A stretch of 64,000 bases of DNA from Bugula neritina. Taxonomy: Eukaryota > Bryozoa > Gymnolaemata > Cheilostomatida > Bugulidae. The stretch spans positions 7,642,527-7,706,526 of the forward strand of contig OZ037770.1 of the NCBI GenBank assembly GCA_964035545.1. The letters are read 5' to 3'. Below, piece after piece: positions 24,901 to 34,819 of this stretch. Numbering within the stretch: the first letter of the stretch is position 1; every line of letters begins with the position of its first letter. The notes below the pieces were generated by a model. It had not been told where the DNA came from. It searched no databases and saw only the letters and a program-made list of their open reading frames with translations. The position numbers and the translations under genes were made by a program.

Positions 24901-27900
24901 CTGTTACCTGCACCTTCTTATAAATACTTATAGTTACCTACGGCTATATTTGTGGTCTATAATTCATCATATTAATGTCAAATATGTGATTAAATTGTTG
25001 ATTGTACGGAACACCCACCTTACAGTGATTTGAAATAATGAGCCTTTAAAAAGGAACTTACCGGTTTACATGAAATACTATTAGTAAACACAAAAACATG
25101 CACAGAGTCAGTTTTCTACATTCTGTAACAACACAATAGATCTAACAAGTATTTCTCTTGCAGTTCACAACAGCACGACAGGAAGCTCTCCATCTTCCAT
25201 CAGATTCTATTATCACTTCGAAGACTGTTGCTAAAAGCAGTGCCAACTTAATGGTCTTTGCCACTGAAGATGGAAATGTATACATCGGTAAGAAAACATA
25301 CACACGCGCATGAGCACGCACACGCACACACGCGCGCGCACACACACACCACACACTAATTTCTAGGTTTGCCTAATTTCAACTTTGAAGAATACCCGTG
25401 TTCTATGCTATTTATGAAGCTGTTTTGGTAGAACTTGTAGAATGCACTTTATTCGAATATTTTTAGGAAGCCGAGAACCAAAAGGCCACCAACGGTGGGC
25501 AAAGATTCTTCTAGACTCTCCGGCTGTGGACGTCCAGTTTGCGTTCTCTGTTGATTCTGACGTAAGTTAAGTTGTGAAACTTACATCAATATCTTACCTC
25601 ACACCTGTTATCTCTTTCATGCCAGCTCATACATTAGAATTTAAACTGTTAGCTGCCACATCTCACATATTTACAGTTTTTACAGCCATTACACCATAGT
25701 CGTGTGACATGGCAGTAGCACATATTTATAGCACAACTTTTCAAGTTATATGAGCAGTTCATCTCTGATGGTGGTTCATTTTTTGGGGCTGAGAACTGGT
25801 GAAACTATATCAACATTTTCATGACAGAACGGTTATTTTCAGTTTTATAATTAAAATTTAAGTCAATCCAGAACAATCGGACATGTGTGTGTGTCTGTGT
25901 GTGTGCCGGTGTGTGTGTGCATGCGTGCACGCACGTGCGTGCGCGCGCCTGTGTGTGTTTGTCTGTGTGTGTTTGTCTGTGTGTGTTTCTCTGTGTGTGT
26001 TTCTCTGTGTGTGTTCGTGTGTTCATGTGCGTGTAAGTAAGTATGCATGTATGCTATTGATGTTTAAAGTTTATGGGGCTATTTTATCTGATAGTTTAGG
26101 CATTTTTGGTAGTAGTTATCACCATCAGAATAACATTCATTGTTAATGCTACTTTTTAAATTATAAAACAAGTAATATTACCATCATTTTCAGCTAGTGA
26201 CAAAAAATGGCTATTTTATAGACTCAGTATTATACATGTGTTTTAGGGAGCCCCCCTAGCTGTCTGTACTAAACACTATGTCTATGTTCTACTCTCTGTA
26301 AAAGAAGATGCGTGTAATAAACTCAGCATACACAGGATTCCTGAGGAAAGCCTTGGCATGTCCATTGTTGTTGCTGCAAAGATGAAGCTTGTTCTCTCCA
26401 AATTCTGTAAGTGTTGCAGAAGCAATACGATATATGATTGTACGATGTATGCTCATTAAGGGCCATGTTTTATATTACTTAGCTCTCAGAACTATCTAGG
26501 AAAGCAAACAGTTTGTGGACTTGAATTTAATATTTGATAAGTTACATTAAACTGTTGCTCAAGACATAGGGACAAGTGGCTAAATCGTTGAAGAAACAGG
26601 TTGCATGCCTGGTGGTTTTAGATAAATGTCCAAGCATTAAACTGCTCTATTGAGTAGCCATTATGGTAGTCCAGCTAGCTGTTCCACCATAATTCCTGCA
26701 CTCAATATCTCATCCCTGTGTCAAATCTATATGTTCTACTTAAAGGTAATAGTTATCTAATGGTGAATTGTACGTCACTTAGCATCTTACAATATAATTT
26801 CATATATAAATTACTCAACTTGTGTACTATCTACTCAAAAAGTTTTAAATTTTACGTATTTGTTATAAAAATCTCAATAATAATAATGTATACCAAAAAC
26901 CCTATGATACACCGATTTGCTCTCTTTTTAAAAACACTCGTATCATTCGTAAAATAAGCTTTTACAAATGTAATATCTAACATATAAGGGAGATATCCAG
27001 CACCCACTGAATTAGTTTGAACCTGAAGCGTGACTGCAATTGTTCAGCATGGGTGACTTAATAAAATGCTTTACTGTACATATAGCTGAAAAAAATTTAA
27101 AAAAAGACAATTGTTATTGCACTATGGCAGGGTTTGAAACATTTATTATGTCACATCATCATCAATTATTGTTATTAGTGCTATTTCTGATATCCATAAC
27201 TGTATATTAGCTAAAGACATGTGAACAGATTTTTAAGCTTTGTATATGCAAATGCATCAGATTCTTTTGAAATGATCCTTGAGTTCGGAAATTACAAAAT
27301 TATACTAGTCGCTTTATCTTCAGACATGGTTAATGACACTACCTGCATTGGCTATCATCTTGGTCAAGTCTACATCTTTTCAATGGAATCAGAAGATGCA
27401 TATGACATTAGTCTTAAGATAGTAAAGAAGTTCGATGCTCATTCTCGACCAATTACTGGGATCATCTTGAATGAAGATATTGGTATGTCTTCTGCTACAT
27501 GGCAGGTGTTATTTACCTGTATATCTTCTGCTACATGACAGGTGTCATTTACCAGCATGTCTTCTGCTGCATGGCAGGTTTCATTTACCAGCATGTCTTT
27601 TGCTACATGACAGGTGTCATTTACAGTAACATTTTCAGCTAGTTGATTAGTGACATGACGTTTAAAGCACTGCTTGATAAATACCACATCTGCTTATGTT
27701 GTATGATTAGTGCAACAAAATCAGGTTGATGATGGGTTTTCAAATCAATGCTTTTATATTTTATTAGCAAACAAGAGTAACTTAGTAGGCCTGATGTCAA
27801 AAGAACAGCCATTCAAAGTCATAACACATATTATACCACTTTTATACAGTACAGTTTCTGTAACGCAATGAGTTTATATATTGATAAAAAATAGTTCAGG

Positions 27901-30900
27901 AACAGCTGTTGTAAAATTTTAAGTCAAACAAAGTTTATGAAAACCAGCAGAGTTTTATGGGTTGTAATTTGAGAAAGTGCTGGCTGTTTGTAAAAGGACT
28001 TTCTATATATCAAATTTTTAAGTTTGGTGTACAATTACATATAATTTTTACTAGGGCAAATTTTCTTTGGTTACAATACAGGTTGTCTCAAACTCCTTTA
28101 ATATCCAGTGGTTGGTTGATTGGGTGCAAGCTAGAAATGGTTTATATTAAGAGCCACTACCTTTTGTTTGAAGGCAACTAACAGCATGTTAAAAGTGATA
28201 TTTTGTGAATTTTAGATTTAAAATTTAATTATTATCATAATATCATTTATTACATTAATCTATGAGCGTTGATTTTTTGGGCCTAGCCAATCGAGATTTT
28301 TCATTGATTTTGTAATATATTTAATTTACGATGACTAAAGATATTCGCAAAGTTGTAATATGTGTAGTTATTAGAAGTTAATTACCTTACAACTCGGAAA
28401 CTTGTAATATCCTTTTCTTTGTCAGCTGCCATGTTTCTAACATCAGCTGAAGATGGGAGTGTTAGGGTTTTCCACGCTGGTCTCAATCTGCACCCAGCCT
28501 TGAGGGAGGCAAACACCTTTGACAGAATGGGTGTCATCATTCATGGGATTTCTGCTTCTGGACTTCAAAGTGCCTCCTTTTCTAAAGACAACAAGTGAGT
28601 AATTGTACTTGACTTGATCAAACTATGTAGCTTTTCATATGATAGGTTTTCTCTACAGACTTATGCAATTAGCCTGCATATAGAGAATGCTAAATGATAT
28701 GATATGTATCTATAGTACGTTAACGGTTTTTTATTTATATCTTATATTAGGCATCAACAAAATATACCAGTTGTTAGGATAGAGTACTCACTCTTCAATT
28801 TTACAGTAATTGTTACTAAGGATACAGTGACTGTTACTAAGGATACAGTGACTGTTACTAAGGATACAGTGACTGTTACTAAGGATACAGTGACTGTTAC
28901 TAAGGATGCAGTGACTGTTACTAAGGATACAGTGACTGTTTTTAAGAATACAGTGACTGTTACTAAGGATACAGTGACTGTTACTAAGGATACAATGCCT
29001 GTTACTAATGATACAATGACTGTTACTAAAAATATTTCACTTAAATAGATATTTAAAAAGATATTTTTCAATACTTAGCAATGTAACTTTTGTAATTTTA
29101 GCACAGTGGCTGTGTGGACAAATGCTACAGGTAAAGTCACTAACCAGCTGAGCCATGATTACCTACAAGATGAAGACACGGTTGCAGGTACCGTGTGTTT
29201 TGATGATTGTGTCGTCACCTTATCTTGTAAAGGAGTTCTCAGCTTCTGGGATACCAGTGAGTCTGAAGGCTCTCTCACTGAGCAAGTCGAATTGGATGGA
29301 GTAAGAACTCTGGTAAGTGTTCTGAGTTGGTTGTGGTAACATAGCCATCAGATATTACATACAAGACTCGTACAATTTCTACACGTCAAAGTATGCTGTT
29401 TATGTTGAGTAGTTGCGAGGCTGTGATCCTCATGAAGTTCTGGTCTGCTGCACAAAGAGTTGGTACAAATTCTCCTGCAAGTCTGGAGAAGTGATTTCAG
29501 AGAAGTTGTATGAAGACAGAGAGTTACTGAAAGTTCAGTATGTGAAAAGTCAACTGATACTGTTGCAGGTCAGTGTGTAGAATGTCAACCAGTATTCTCT
29601 TTGATTAGTAAGTTGAATGCCAGTTGGTATTATTGTTATCTAGTATATGAAAGATTTACTCACATTCTTACAGTTAAAGTGTTGAGGTGTTTACATTGAC
29701 ATCTGAGTGACTAATACCTCTAATTCTGACGGTACATAATTTTGCTCGTAATTAGTTAAACCTCTAAACTCGTCTACTATTGGCTTACCCTGTTATAGTA
29801 CTACTTCTCCCATACCAACCGTAGAAGCGGCTGTTTGTATCACTTTAGGGTTAGACTTTTCATTTCATTTCAAGTATTAATTTTACTCTGAGTCATGTTT
29901 GACTCCTTCAGTGGTCGAGACATGTTTTATGTATGGCAGCTCATTTTGTAGAAACCTACACTTGCCTCTGGTAAACCTATTTAACGAGCTCTACATAAAA
30001 GTCTTTCTAAATTTTTATCATGTTGCTCAAGAGTTGATCTATATACGAGAATGTCATCTACTACTTCTGTAACTCCTTATAGTCCTAAGAGTCCTTCAGT
30101 TAGACACAGTGAAACTCTTCTAGTGGTACCAAAAGGTGTTCAAAGAAATTTATATTTACAAACTAGCATTTTGGAGGCAGTCAAATCTGTTGCATCTTTA
30201 TGTATTGTATCTGAAGGCTTTTCTTTGCATCACAGAGAGAAAAAACTTTGCTCTATTTAATTCATCCAACATCTTGTATTGTTAGTAATGCAACATGATT
30301 TCGTCTGATAGAGTTGTTTAGATTATGTGGATCAATACAATATCCTAAGTTTGGTGTAAAACTTTCTTACAGGTTGTAAGTGACTCATCCACTCTGTGAT
30401 CGGGTCAGCTTTTGTCGTTGTTTCAGTTTTTTATTTTCCTTCATTAAGTCTTTCAATGAATAGTGATGCCCTATGTGGCCTGGCTTGTATTTGTATGCAA
30501 CTGAGAGTATAACAAGTTATGTGAAAGTATCAGTAAACTTATCTACCAAGGAGCTATTTTTCTCATCACAACTAAACATTTGATGCATTTTCTCAGTAGT
30601 TTGGAGTAATTTGATTTCTTGACATGTGGACAAAGAAGGTTACCTATGCGGTTTAGCGTCAACTGCCAAAATATTTTGTTCAGAAAACTCACTGTTGATG
30701 CCCTGCATGAGGAGTCGGGTTCACTCAAGTGGCATACATGTGTTCTGGTTATACAGTGTTAGGGAAGTGTTGGTTTTAGTCAAAGTTGGTTTTCCTAGCT
30801 GTATGTTATAGTCATTCATGTTAGGAGTGTTACAAGTAGCAGCTGTGTTTAGTTGCAACTATGTATTGTGAGCACAGTTTGTCATTGTCGCTGCAAGAAG

Positions 30901-33665
30901 CTTCTTGCTATGTACAGTTGCTGGCTTGTGTATGTTCTCATGGTCACTGTTAGAAGAATGACTCCATAATACTGGGTTGGCAGTTTTCTTGCTCCTTCTC
31001 TGTTGAGACTGACAGCGTGCAGTATAGTGGTTATATTTGTTACTGTTGCTGCATTGTCAGCCATAAGCTGAGAAAGATCTAAGAAGGCGACTACTGCCAC
31101 AATTACCACATTGCAGGCTGTTTCTCATTGGATTCCTTTGTCTTCATGGCTCTGTTATTTGGTAATTCCTGTTTCTGTTGCCTCTTGACTGTAATTTATT
31201 TTGTTTCTAACTAGACTGGCTTCTTTGCTGTCCTCACCTATCCTCTCCTATCCTCTCCACTCTGTCTTGTCCGGGTCACTGTCAAGGTGTTATATTCTAT
31301 AGAGGATGATTCTTCCTGTCTGAAAATCTCAATAGCTTTGTCTAGATTATTGTCTGATATGTCAAAGTTATTATGTGGAGGGTACTGTCACTTTCAATAC
31401 CCTAAATAGGAGCATGCAGCACCATGCTGTCACATCTTGTCTGGAAGTCCTACACTCCTCTATAGTATGTATGTCACTAATCAATCCATCAAGAGTTTGT
31501 TGCCTTGTATGCAACTCGATAAAAAGTAGTTTTAGTTATAATATTTACAACTGGTTCACAGTAGTCATTACATTTCTCTATTACTTCTTCGTCCAAGTCA
31601 GATGTCCATGTGAAAGAGTTGTAGATTAGGTTTCCTCTTCTGCCTATAGTTTGTAGTAACAGAGCTGCCTGTACTCTGCTCTTGGCAGCGTTTTGATGTG
31701 GCAACTAAACACGGCTCTAAGTCCATCTTATAAACTTTCCAGTCCTCTCATCAATAGCTTCATCTGTTAATGGTTTAGGTGCTGTATTATAGAAGCTGTT
31801 TGTTATACGACTAAACTTAAACTCAGGACATCATGTTAATGTGTTGATGTCTGTGATAGTAATATTCCCATTAGAGACTAACAGAAGAAGAAGAACTTGT
31901 AATAGAGATTCTACAGAGTGATGACAACTCCCACACTGTCAACCTGTCCACCACAAAGGAGCTGGATTGTGGGAAGCTTCAAGACTTCTTTTGCTTTGAC
32001 CACATCCTAGTGTTGCTTTTCCCTAGAAAATGTGTCTTTTATAATTGGAAGAAATCAGAGGTGTTGCAAGAAGAGCAGGTATGTGTTTTGATGTGTAATA
32101 TTGTGTTTATAGGTTGTTAATATTAAATACTAATTATTAAAGCATTAGTACTATTAATGCTACACTGCATCGAGAAATGGTTGCGATTATTATGTACTTA
32201 TAGTGTGATTTTCATCCCATAATAGCACAAATGACAATGTATCCCAGACTGAGGCGGAAATCTGAAATTTAGGAAATTGTCTTTCTACTACTAGTTGCGT
32301 CTTGCAGGTTGCTAAATCAAGTGTGATAACTTCACAATCCAACACATTTATTCTGAAGAGTAACTGTAACATATTCTCATACAAGATTCAACATGGACTG
32401 GAGAAACTCAACACGGAGCCTCTGAAACTCAGTCACAAGACGGATCAGGTTATCATCAGTGAGTATTCCCTCCTTAGAATACAGACTTGATATCAACAGT
32501 ACTTCTATCAGACAGTATACAGGTTTGTTTAATTTGTTATACATTGTAGCTCCTAATGGACTTCATGTTGTGACTATTGAGCAAAAGAAGATGCTAAACA
32601 TGTACCGGATAGGAGATCTGAGCACAGTGATTGGACAATATTCAATGTATGGAGAAATTGAGAGAGTTGTGTTCTCCAGTGATTCGGCATACATTGTATG
32701 TGGTATAGCTGACACGAGGCTGTTTTACTTGATGCTGTGTGATGTGGAAGTTGATGGACATCATCAAAGAGCTCTGGTATGTGAATAGTTTGGTTATTGG
32801 TTCATTCAGAAAATGGGAGGTTTTTTACCAACATTCTCTATTGTTCCATCATGTCTATATAGAGTATTACTGATACATATCTATATTGCAGTATTGACCA
32901 TATAAATATAATCACAATAAAACTAATTTATTTCCGCATTTGTGATAATTTTCTGTATTTCAAAGATTTAGTATACCAGTCATACACCAATCAACTTAAA
33001 TTTGAAATTTCCTCTTGCTTCCTTATATTTATATTTTCCTGAGTTGCCTCATCTCTGTACTAATATGGTTAAATGTTTTACATGCATCTAGATTCTAGTG
33101 CATTCAGTAGTGTGAAGTGCTGAGCAGGGCTCCGTGATGTTAACCAGTGTATAGCCTGATGCTTGTCATTCTCAATTTATTATAATAATATTTCAGGCTT
33201 TACAAAAGAGAAGTTATACAAGTGATGAAGTGAAAACTGGTAAGATCATAATAGAGAGTGCCGGGAAAGAGGATGATAGTTCGGATGACGAAGTTCAGTC
33301 TGAGACATTTTCAGAAAACATAAATGAGTTGCTTTGTAAGTGTTTTATTATTTCTTTGTTTAGATAATGTAAAATTTGTGCCTACTTTTTAACGGAAAGA
33401 AAATTTTCATTAACATCTTTTAGTTTTAGTGTAATATTGCTTTTCTCTGCCTAACTAAAAAGAACTATTACATTAAAATTGTCACATACATTTTTGTTAT
33501 ATAAGGTTATGTTTCTTGTACATTTCAGCTAACCCTATTGAAACTGCTTTAAAGAAAGTGGAAGGCTTATTGATTTCAAGATGTCTGTCAAAGGGGAATA
33601 GTCCAATCAGGGCTATTAGATCAGTTAAAGCTAAGAAGAAAGTTGTGGGCAATGTCCGAGATTAG
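2767..33665 (+). CDS. NACHT and WD-repeat domain protein (NWD1/NWD2-like), 35 exons
   Basis: Predicted signalling NTPase of the STAND class, about 1834 residues (human NWD1/NWD2 are about 1560-1740). Exons, all GT-AG with matching phases: 2767-2821, 2939-3118, 3249-3337, 4081-4197, 11179-11370, 12815-12965, 13389-13523, 14113-14318, 14955-15106, 15296-15499, 16017-16140, 16442-16573, 17857-17960, 18330-18499, 19168-19388, 19748-19898, 20025-20233, 21658-21793, 22121-22288, 22685-22864, 23614-23757, 24004-24187, 24730-24898, 25164-25287, 25467-25561, 26247-26406, 27324-27482, 28426-28594, 29102-29312, 29413-29568, 31875-32078, 32308-32458, 32550-32776, 33197-33335, 33529-33665. Seen: a DUF4062-like start ([21 protein letters not shown], residues ~67-160), Walker [10 protein letters not shown] (~435-443), Walker [12 protein letters not shown] (~520-530), then helical segments and, from about residue 970, beta-rich WD-like repeats ([19 protein letters not shown]). 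The tail is acidic, then Lys-rich. The start is the first ATG of exon 1; an earlier exon cannot be excluded. Other possibility: a TEP1-type relative. Function is inferred from family only. Confidence 0.85.
3458..3660 (-). mobile_element. tRNA-derived SINE, copy 1
   Basis: On the minus strand the element begins GGGAGCAGCGGTGGTCTAGG with an A-box-like TGGTCTAGGGGTTAGAGCG and a B-box-like GGTTCAAACCCG (reverse of 3593-3605). It ends in a short hairpin of AAACCCCT and AGGGGTTT followed by a segment shared with the copies at 20936 and 61810. It lies in intron 3 of the NWD-like gene. Target duplications are not clear for this copy. Confidence 0.75.
3781..4080. repeat. ~54-60-bp tandem array carrying copies of a 3' splice site
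   Basis: About five imperfect units of the form GGTTGGTATAATATTACAGG + TTGTA + (GA)TAT-rich + ACTAC. Each unit holds TTACAG-GTTGTA, four of the five followed by bases that copy or resemble the start of exon 4 (TTACAG|GTTGTAGATATGA at 4075-4093). The last repeat thus merges into the true acceptor and exon. Confidence 0.85.
4358..4940 (+). repeat. 5' LTR (583 bp)
   Basis: Begins TGTAATGG and ends ACAACA. It contains a TATA-like TATATAAG near 4774 and a GC-rich segment of repeated CCGAA/CGGAC words (4640-4750). It differs from the 3' LTR by an extra ~9 bp near 4384 and three base changes (near 4796, 4894 and 4927). Confidence 0.95.
4942..4958 (+). other. Primer-binding site of the Gypsy element
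   Basis: The sequence immediately after the 5' LTR reads TGGTGGCAGCGGTGGGA. Starting with TGG (complement of tRNA CCA) and its place one base after the LTR mark it as the tRNA primer site. The tRNA species was not identified. Confidence 0.7.
5013..5951 (+). CDS. gag: Gypsy gag protein (312 aa)
   Basis: Structural protein of the retrotransposon. It starts at an ATG 72 bases after the 5' LTR. The N-terminus is highly acidic (Glu-rich, residues ~1-25), followed by a retrotransposon-type capsid region (residues ~45-215; [18 protein letters not shown], then [18 protein letters not shown]). A CCHC zinc knuckle, [14 protein letters not shown], lies at residues ~285-298. The frame is intact. The stop at 5949-5951 is followed by an overlapping frame (5864-6466) rich in Pro, Arg and Gln that links toward protease; pol expression would need frameshifting or read-through, or the join is damaged. 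Confidence 0.85.
   Translation: MGEEGEVEVMREEVEEEEEGEGDCLTMETLITALREVGKTGQAAPGDRYRLRPPIFGGDGYIEQFIREFEEVATLAEWPAPVRLLHLRTCLTGQAKSYALGPNTAHIFQSLRSRFGLTARAARDRLRTIRRDRKTSLQDHANAIEALVQVAHSNDTPEAQRSAVYEAFFHTISNPGLQRYYLAAKVTTIEEALALGKAYYQVDGPQCADFTACQIEEQPEVIKPDQPSPQAMAVATATPSPDQMTMLMDMVKGLQADMKRMQQEQTDRRAPRPRGEPISTSHLTCWGCGARGHVRRQCPQERRVSLNTQGSR
6370..9165 (+). pseudogene. pol: Gypsy pol: protease, reverse transcriptase, RNase H, integrase zinc domain
   Basis: One frame carries the aspartic protease (FLLDTGCT at ~6430), RT ([12 protein letters not shown] ~7540; LPFGL ~7645; YLDDVIV ~7730), RNase H (DTDASD ~8170) and the integrase HHCC finger (THRQAHARV ... CEVCQ, ~8960-9090). It is interrupted by TGA 7327-7329, TAG 7363-7365, TAG 7423-7425, TGA 7624-7626 and TGA 8803-8805. 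At 9141-9160 an exact 10-bp tandem duplication (CCGACCCTGG twice) shifts the frame, and the integrase core continues one frame over. Most domains are still recognisable end to end, so decay is mild but certainly inactivating in cis. Confidence 0.9.
9160..10471 (+). pseudogene. Gypsy integrase core and C-terminal tail
   Basis: Continues pol in the frame reached after the 10-bp duplication at 9141-9160. The three catalytic positions are visible in VAIDLVGP (D), IHSDQGAQF (D) and GVVERNNR (E). A GPY/F-like module follows ([19 protein letters not shown], ~9690-9740), then a Pro-rich tail to 10471 ending in a short charged helix. The tail is unusually long for a Gypsy integrase (about 220 residues after the GPY-like block) and contains no chromodomain that I can recognise. 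Confidence 0.85.
10564..10577 (+). other. Polypurine tract
   Basis: Ten G residues followed by AGAA directly abut the 3' LTR. This is the expected plus-strand primer of reverse transcription. Confidence 0.85.
10578..11151 (+). repeat. 3' LTR (574 bp)
   Basis: Near-identical partner of 4358-4940. Its end is followed by ATAT (target duplication) and then by only 23 further intron bases before exon 5 of the NWD-like gene. Confidence 0.95.
11449..11871. mobile_element. Foldback MITE, 423 bp, long terminal inverted repeats
   Basis: The first ~70 bases (TGACTCATTTTACTTAATTT...) are the reverse complement of the last ~70 (...AAATTAAGTAAAATGACCCA), and the similarity extends inward to about 11640, so almost the whole element folds on itself. 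There is no coding capacity. A partial second copy lies at 44246-44486. TA-type target sites would fit a Tc1/mariner-related MITE, but the edges are not sharp enough to be sure. Confidence 0.75.
14379..14820 (-). repeat. Solo LTR related to the Gypsy LTR
   Basis: On the minus strand it runs from TGTGATAAAT to CTGATTACA (TG...CA ends). Its interior aligns in order with the LTR at 4358: the motif ATAATTATAGCCAAG, then CTTTCTAATACCTTAAAT, later a CCGAA/CGG-rich block and a TATAAAAGGAAG box. It is clearly more diverged than the two intact LTRs. It lies in intron 8 of the NWD-like gene, antisense; no internal region or clear target duplication was found. Confidence 0.65.
16588..17655. repeat. 22-bp minisatellite, ~48 copies
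   Basis: Unit CTATAACTATGTCTCTCATA with a two-base variable end (TA or GA type). The array starts about 14 nt after the 5' splice site of exon 12 (16573) and fills most of intron 12. Confidence 0.95.
17963..18300. repeat. 17-bp minisatellite, ~20 copies
   Basis: Unit GATATATAGTATAGTAT, starting at the 5' splice site of exon 13 (GT at 17961) and filling intron 13 almost to the acceptor at 18329. The Tyr-rich reading frames across it are artefacts. Confidence 0.95.
20936..21153 (+). mobile_element. tRNA-derived SINE, copy 2
   Basis: Best-preserved copy. It begins GGGAGCAGCCGTGGTCTAGG, with the A box ~20946-20964 and the B box GTTCGAGCCC at 20993-21002. It ends with the AAACCC/GGGTTT hairpin, the segment ATAGCGACTATAAACTTGCG and a T run. 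Flanking 15-bp target duplications, GCTCGCAACAATATT (20921-20935) and GCTCGCAAAAATATT (21154-21168), differ by one base. It lies in intron 17 of the NWD-like gene. Confidence 0.9.
23109..23583. repeat. 50-bp minisatellite, ~9.5 copies
   Basis: Unit TATTCACTGTGTTATACAGT ... ACTCACACTGTATACT. It ends about 30 nt before the acceptor of exon 21 (23614). Units vary at a few fixed positions (T/C, A/G), which would allow units to be typed. Confidence 0.95.
25883..26036. repeat. (GT)n-type microsatellite
   Basis: Interrupted GT/TCTG array with a short GC core; a smaller (CA)n block lies at about 25300-25350. Both are intronic. Confidence 0.9.
27483..27626. repeat. 36-bp tandem repeat, 4 copies, starting at a 5' splice site
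   Basis: Units of the form GTATGTCTTCTGCTACATGG + CAGGTGTTATTTACC. The first unit begins with the true donor GTATGT of exon 27; in later units that hexamer has changed to GTATAT or GCATGT. Confidence 0.85.
28806..29036. repeat. 21-bp minisatellite, ~11 copies
   Basis: Unit ACTGTTACTAAGGATACAGTG. The 21-bp period keeps both strands open, giving false reading frames. It ends ~65 nt before exon 29. Confidence 0.95.
29850..31720 (-). mobile_element. Decayed Gypsy-like retrotransposon, antisense in intron 30
   Basis: Minus-strand fragments in the right order. At 31704-31489 is a gag-like block ([17 protein letters not shown] ... FTW). Near 31110-31010 is a damaged zinc-knuckle region (CGNCG ... 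QCSN). At about 30130-29990 is an RT block with PFGTT and [20 protein letters not shown], matching the xxDD active site and the following EHD motif of Gypsy RT. Many stops interrupt every piece. The LTRs were not found, and protease, RNase H and integrase are missing or unrecognisable. It belongs to a different Gypsy lineage from the element at 4358 (different gag type). Confidence 0.6.
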
Positions 33666-33962
33666 TTTCTTGCCTATTTTGGTAGACAAATACAAAACTG
33701 TTAATGCATTGTTTCATTCCTCTATTAACTGTTGTATTTTTCTGCTACAATCTTTTACCTACTTTTATTTATTTTTGACCTCCTTGTAATCCTTTTCTTT
33801 ATTATGAAATATTTTTCAGTTTAGAGCTGACTAATCACGATTAGAAGTTACAACAAATCATTAAATGTTTTATTTTCTATTTGTTTTCAACAATTCTAGC
33901 TGTGATACTTTTAAAAAAAACTTTGATCAGTGTGCATTTAATGTGATTTTTACATTTTCAGT

Positions 33963-33968
33963 AATAAA
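33963..33968 (+). terminator. Polyadenylation signal AATAAA for the NWD-like gene
   Basis: A canonical hexamer about 300 bases after the stop codon at 33665. The AT-rich stretch between them would be the 3' UTR. A hAT MITE begins 100 bases further on. Confidence 0.45.
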
Positions 33969-34067
33969 ATATACAAAGGAAATATACCCAAATCATTTAG
34001 TTGTTATTTGTGTTATTTTATATATCTATTGCAACTTGCAACAGAGCACAGTGTATAAACTATAGAG

Positions 34068-34447
34068 CAGGGGTGCTTAACCTTTCTAGAGTAGGGGTAC
34101 TATAGTGGGATATTCAAGTGTGGAGGACCACTCTGTAAACTTCAGATTAAGCTGGTAGCTCCATCATCACTATTTTTTAAATTACTTTATTTAAAATTCC
34201 TACGAGTCATTACACAATAACTACTGCAGGTGGCATGTTTTGTAGCATGTTTATAAATTAAACCATGTGGTTTTTTCTTTATAATTCATATGTGTGTGCA
34301 AAATAATTGTATGTGTTATGCCTTAAGGCTTAGCCTATGGCCACACGGTGCGTATTTTCGCATGCGAAAATTGAAATCACAAGAGGGCCACATAAATGTA
34401 GGCTGGGAGTCGACTCCAGCCCTGGGGCCGCCTGTTGGACAGCCCTA
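34068..34447. mobile_element. hAT-type MITE, 380 bp, with 8-bp target duplications
   Basis: The left end CAGGGGTGCTTAACC and the right end ...GGACAGCCCTA form short imperfect inverted repeats of the hAT kind (CAGGGGTG / TAGGGCTG). The flanks CTATAGAG (34060-34067) and CTCTAGAG (34448-34455) match at 7 of 8 bases, the hAT target-site length. There is no transposase. Inside, near 34333, is a TATGGCCACACGGTGCGTAT segment similar to one at 43443, so a second element may be nested. Confidence 0.7.
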
Positions 34448-34819
34448 CTCTAGAGTATACATGGTGGTCTGTTGCAACGAATTGGAAAATGATACGTTTT
34501 GTCCAGGGGTCTGTTATGTATAGGCTGTATTGTGCAGTTGAAATGACGTTTTTGGCGGTACTATCACGCACGTGCATGTCGCTTACCGTCATGACTACAT
34601 TATCCTTATGTATAGAGATAGCGTGGTGTGCTGGCGGTAATAGCACCATCACTGCACGAGCATGTTCATAGTCCACCATGAAGTATATTAATTGCAGATT
34701 TGGCAATAGCCGTGTCTGAGAAAACCGAAGGAGATATTTGCCTAAAGTAAACCTTAGTAGTAACTGTAAGTTATAACTTATAACTATTACTAATGTTGAT
34801 GGTCCAATTTGAGTCAATC

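Noticed and set aside
28754-29071. VTKDTVT / VSLVTVT repeat proteins
   Set aside because: A 21-bp period leaves all frames open; it lies in an intron between two well-supported exons.
34377-34817. 146-residue minus-strand frame
   Set aside because: It overlaps the hAT MITE and flanking non-coding DNA; no domain or codon bias.
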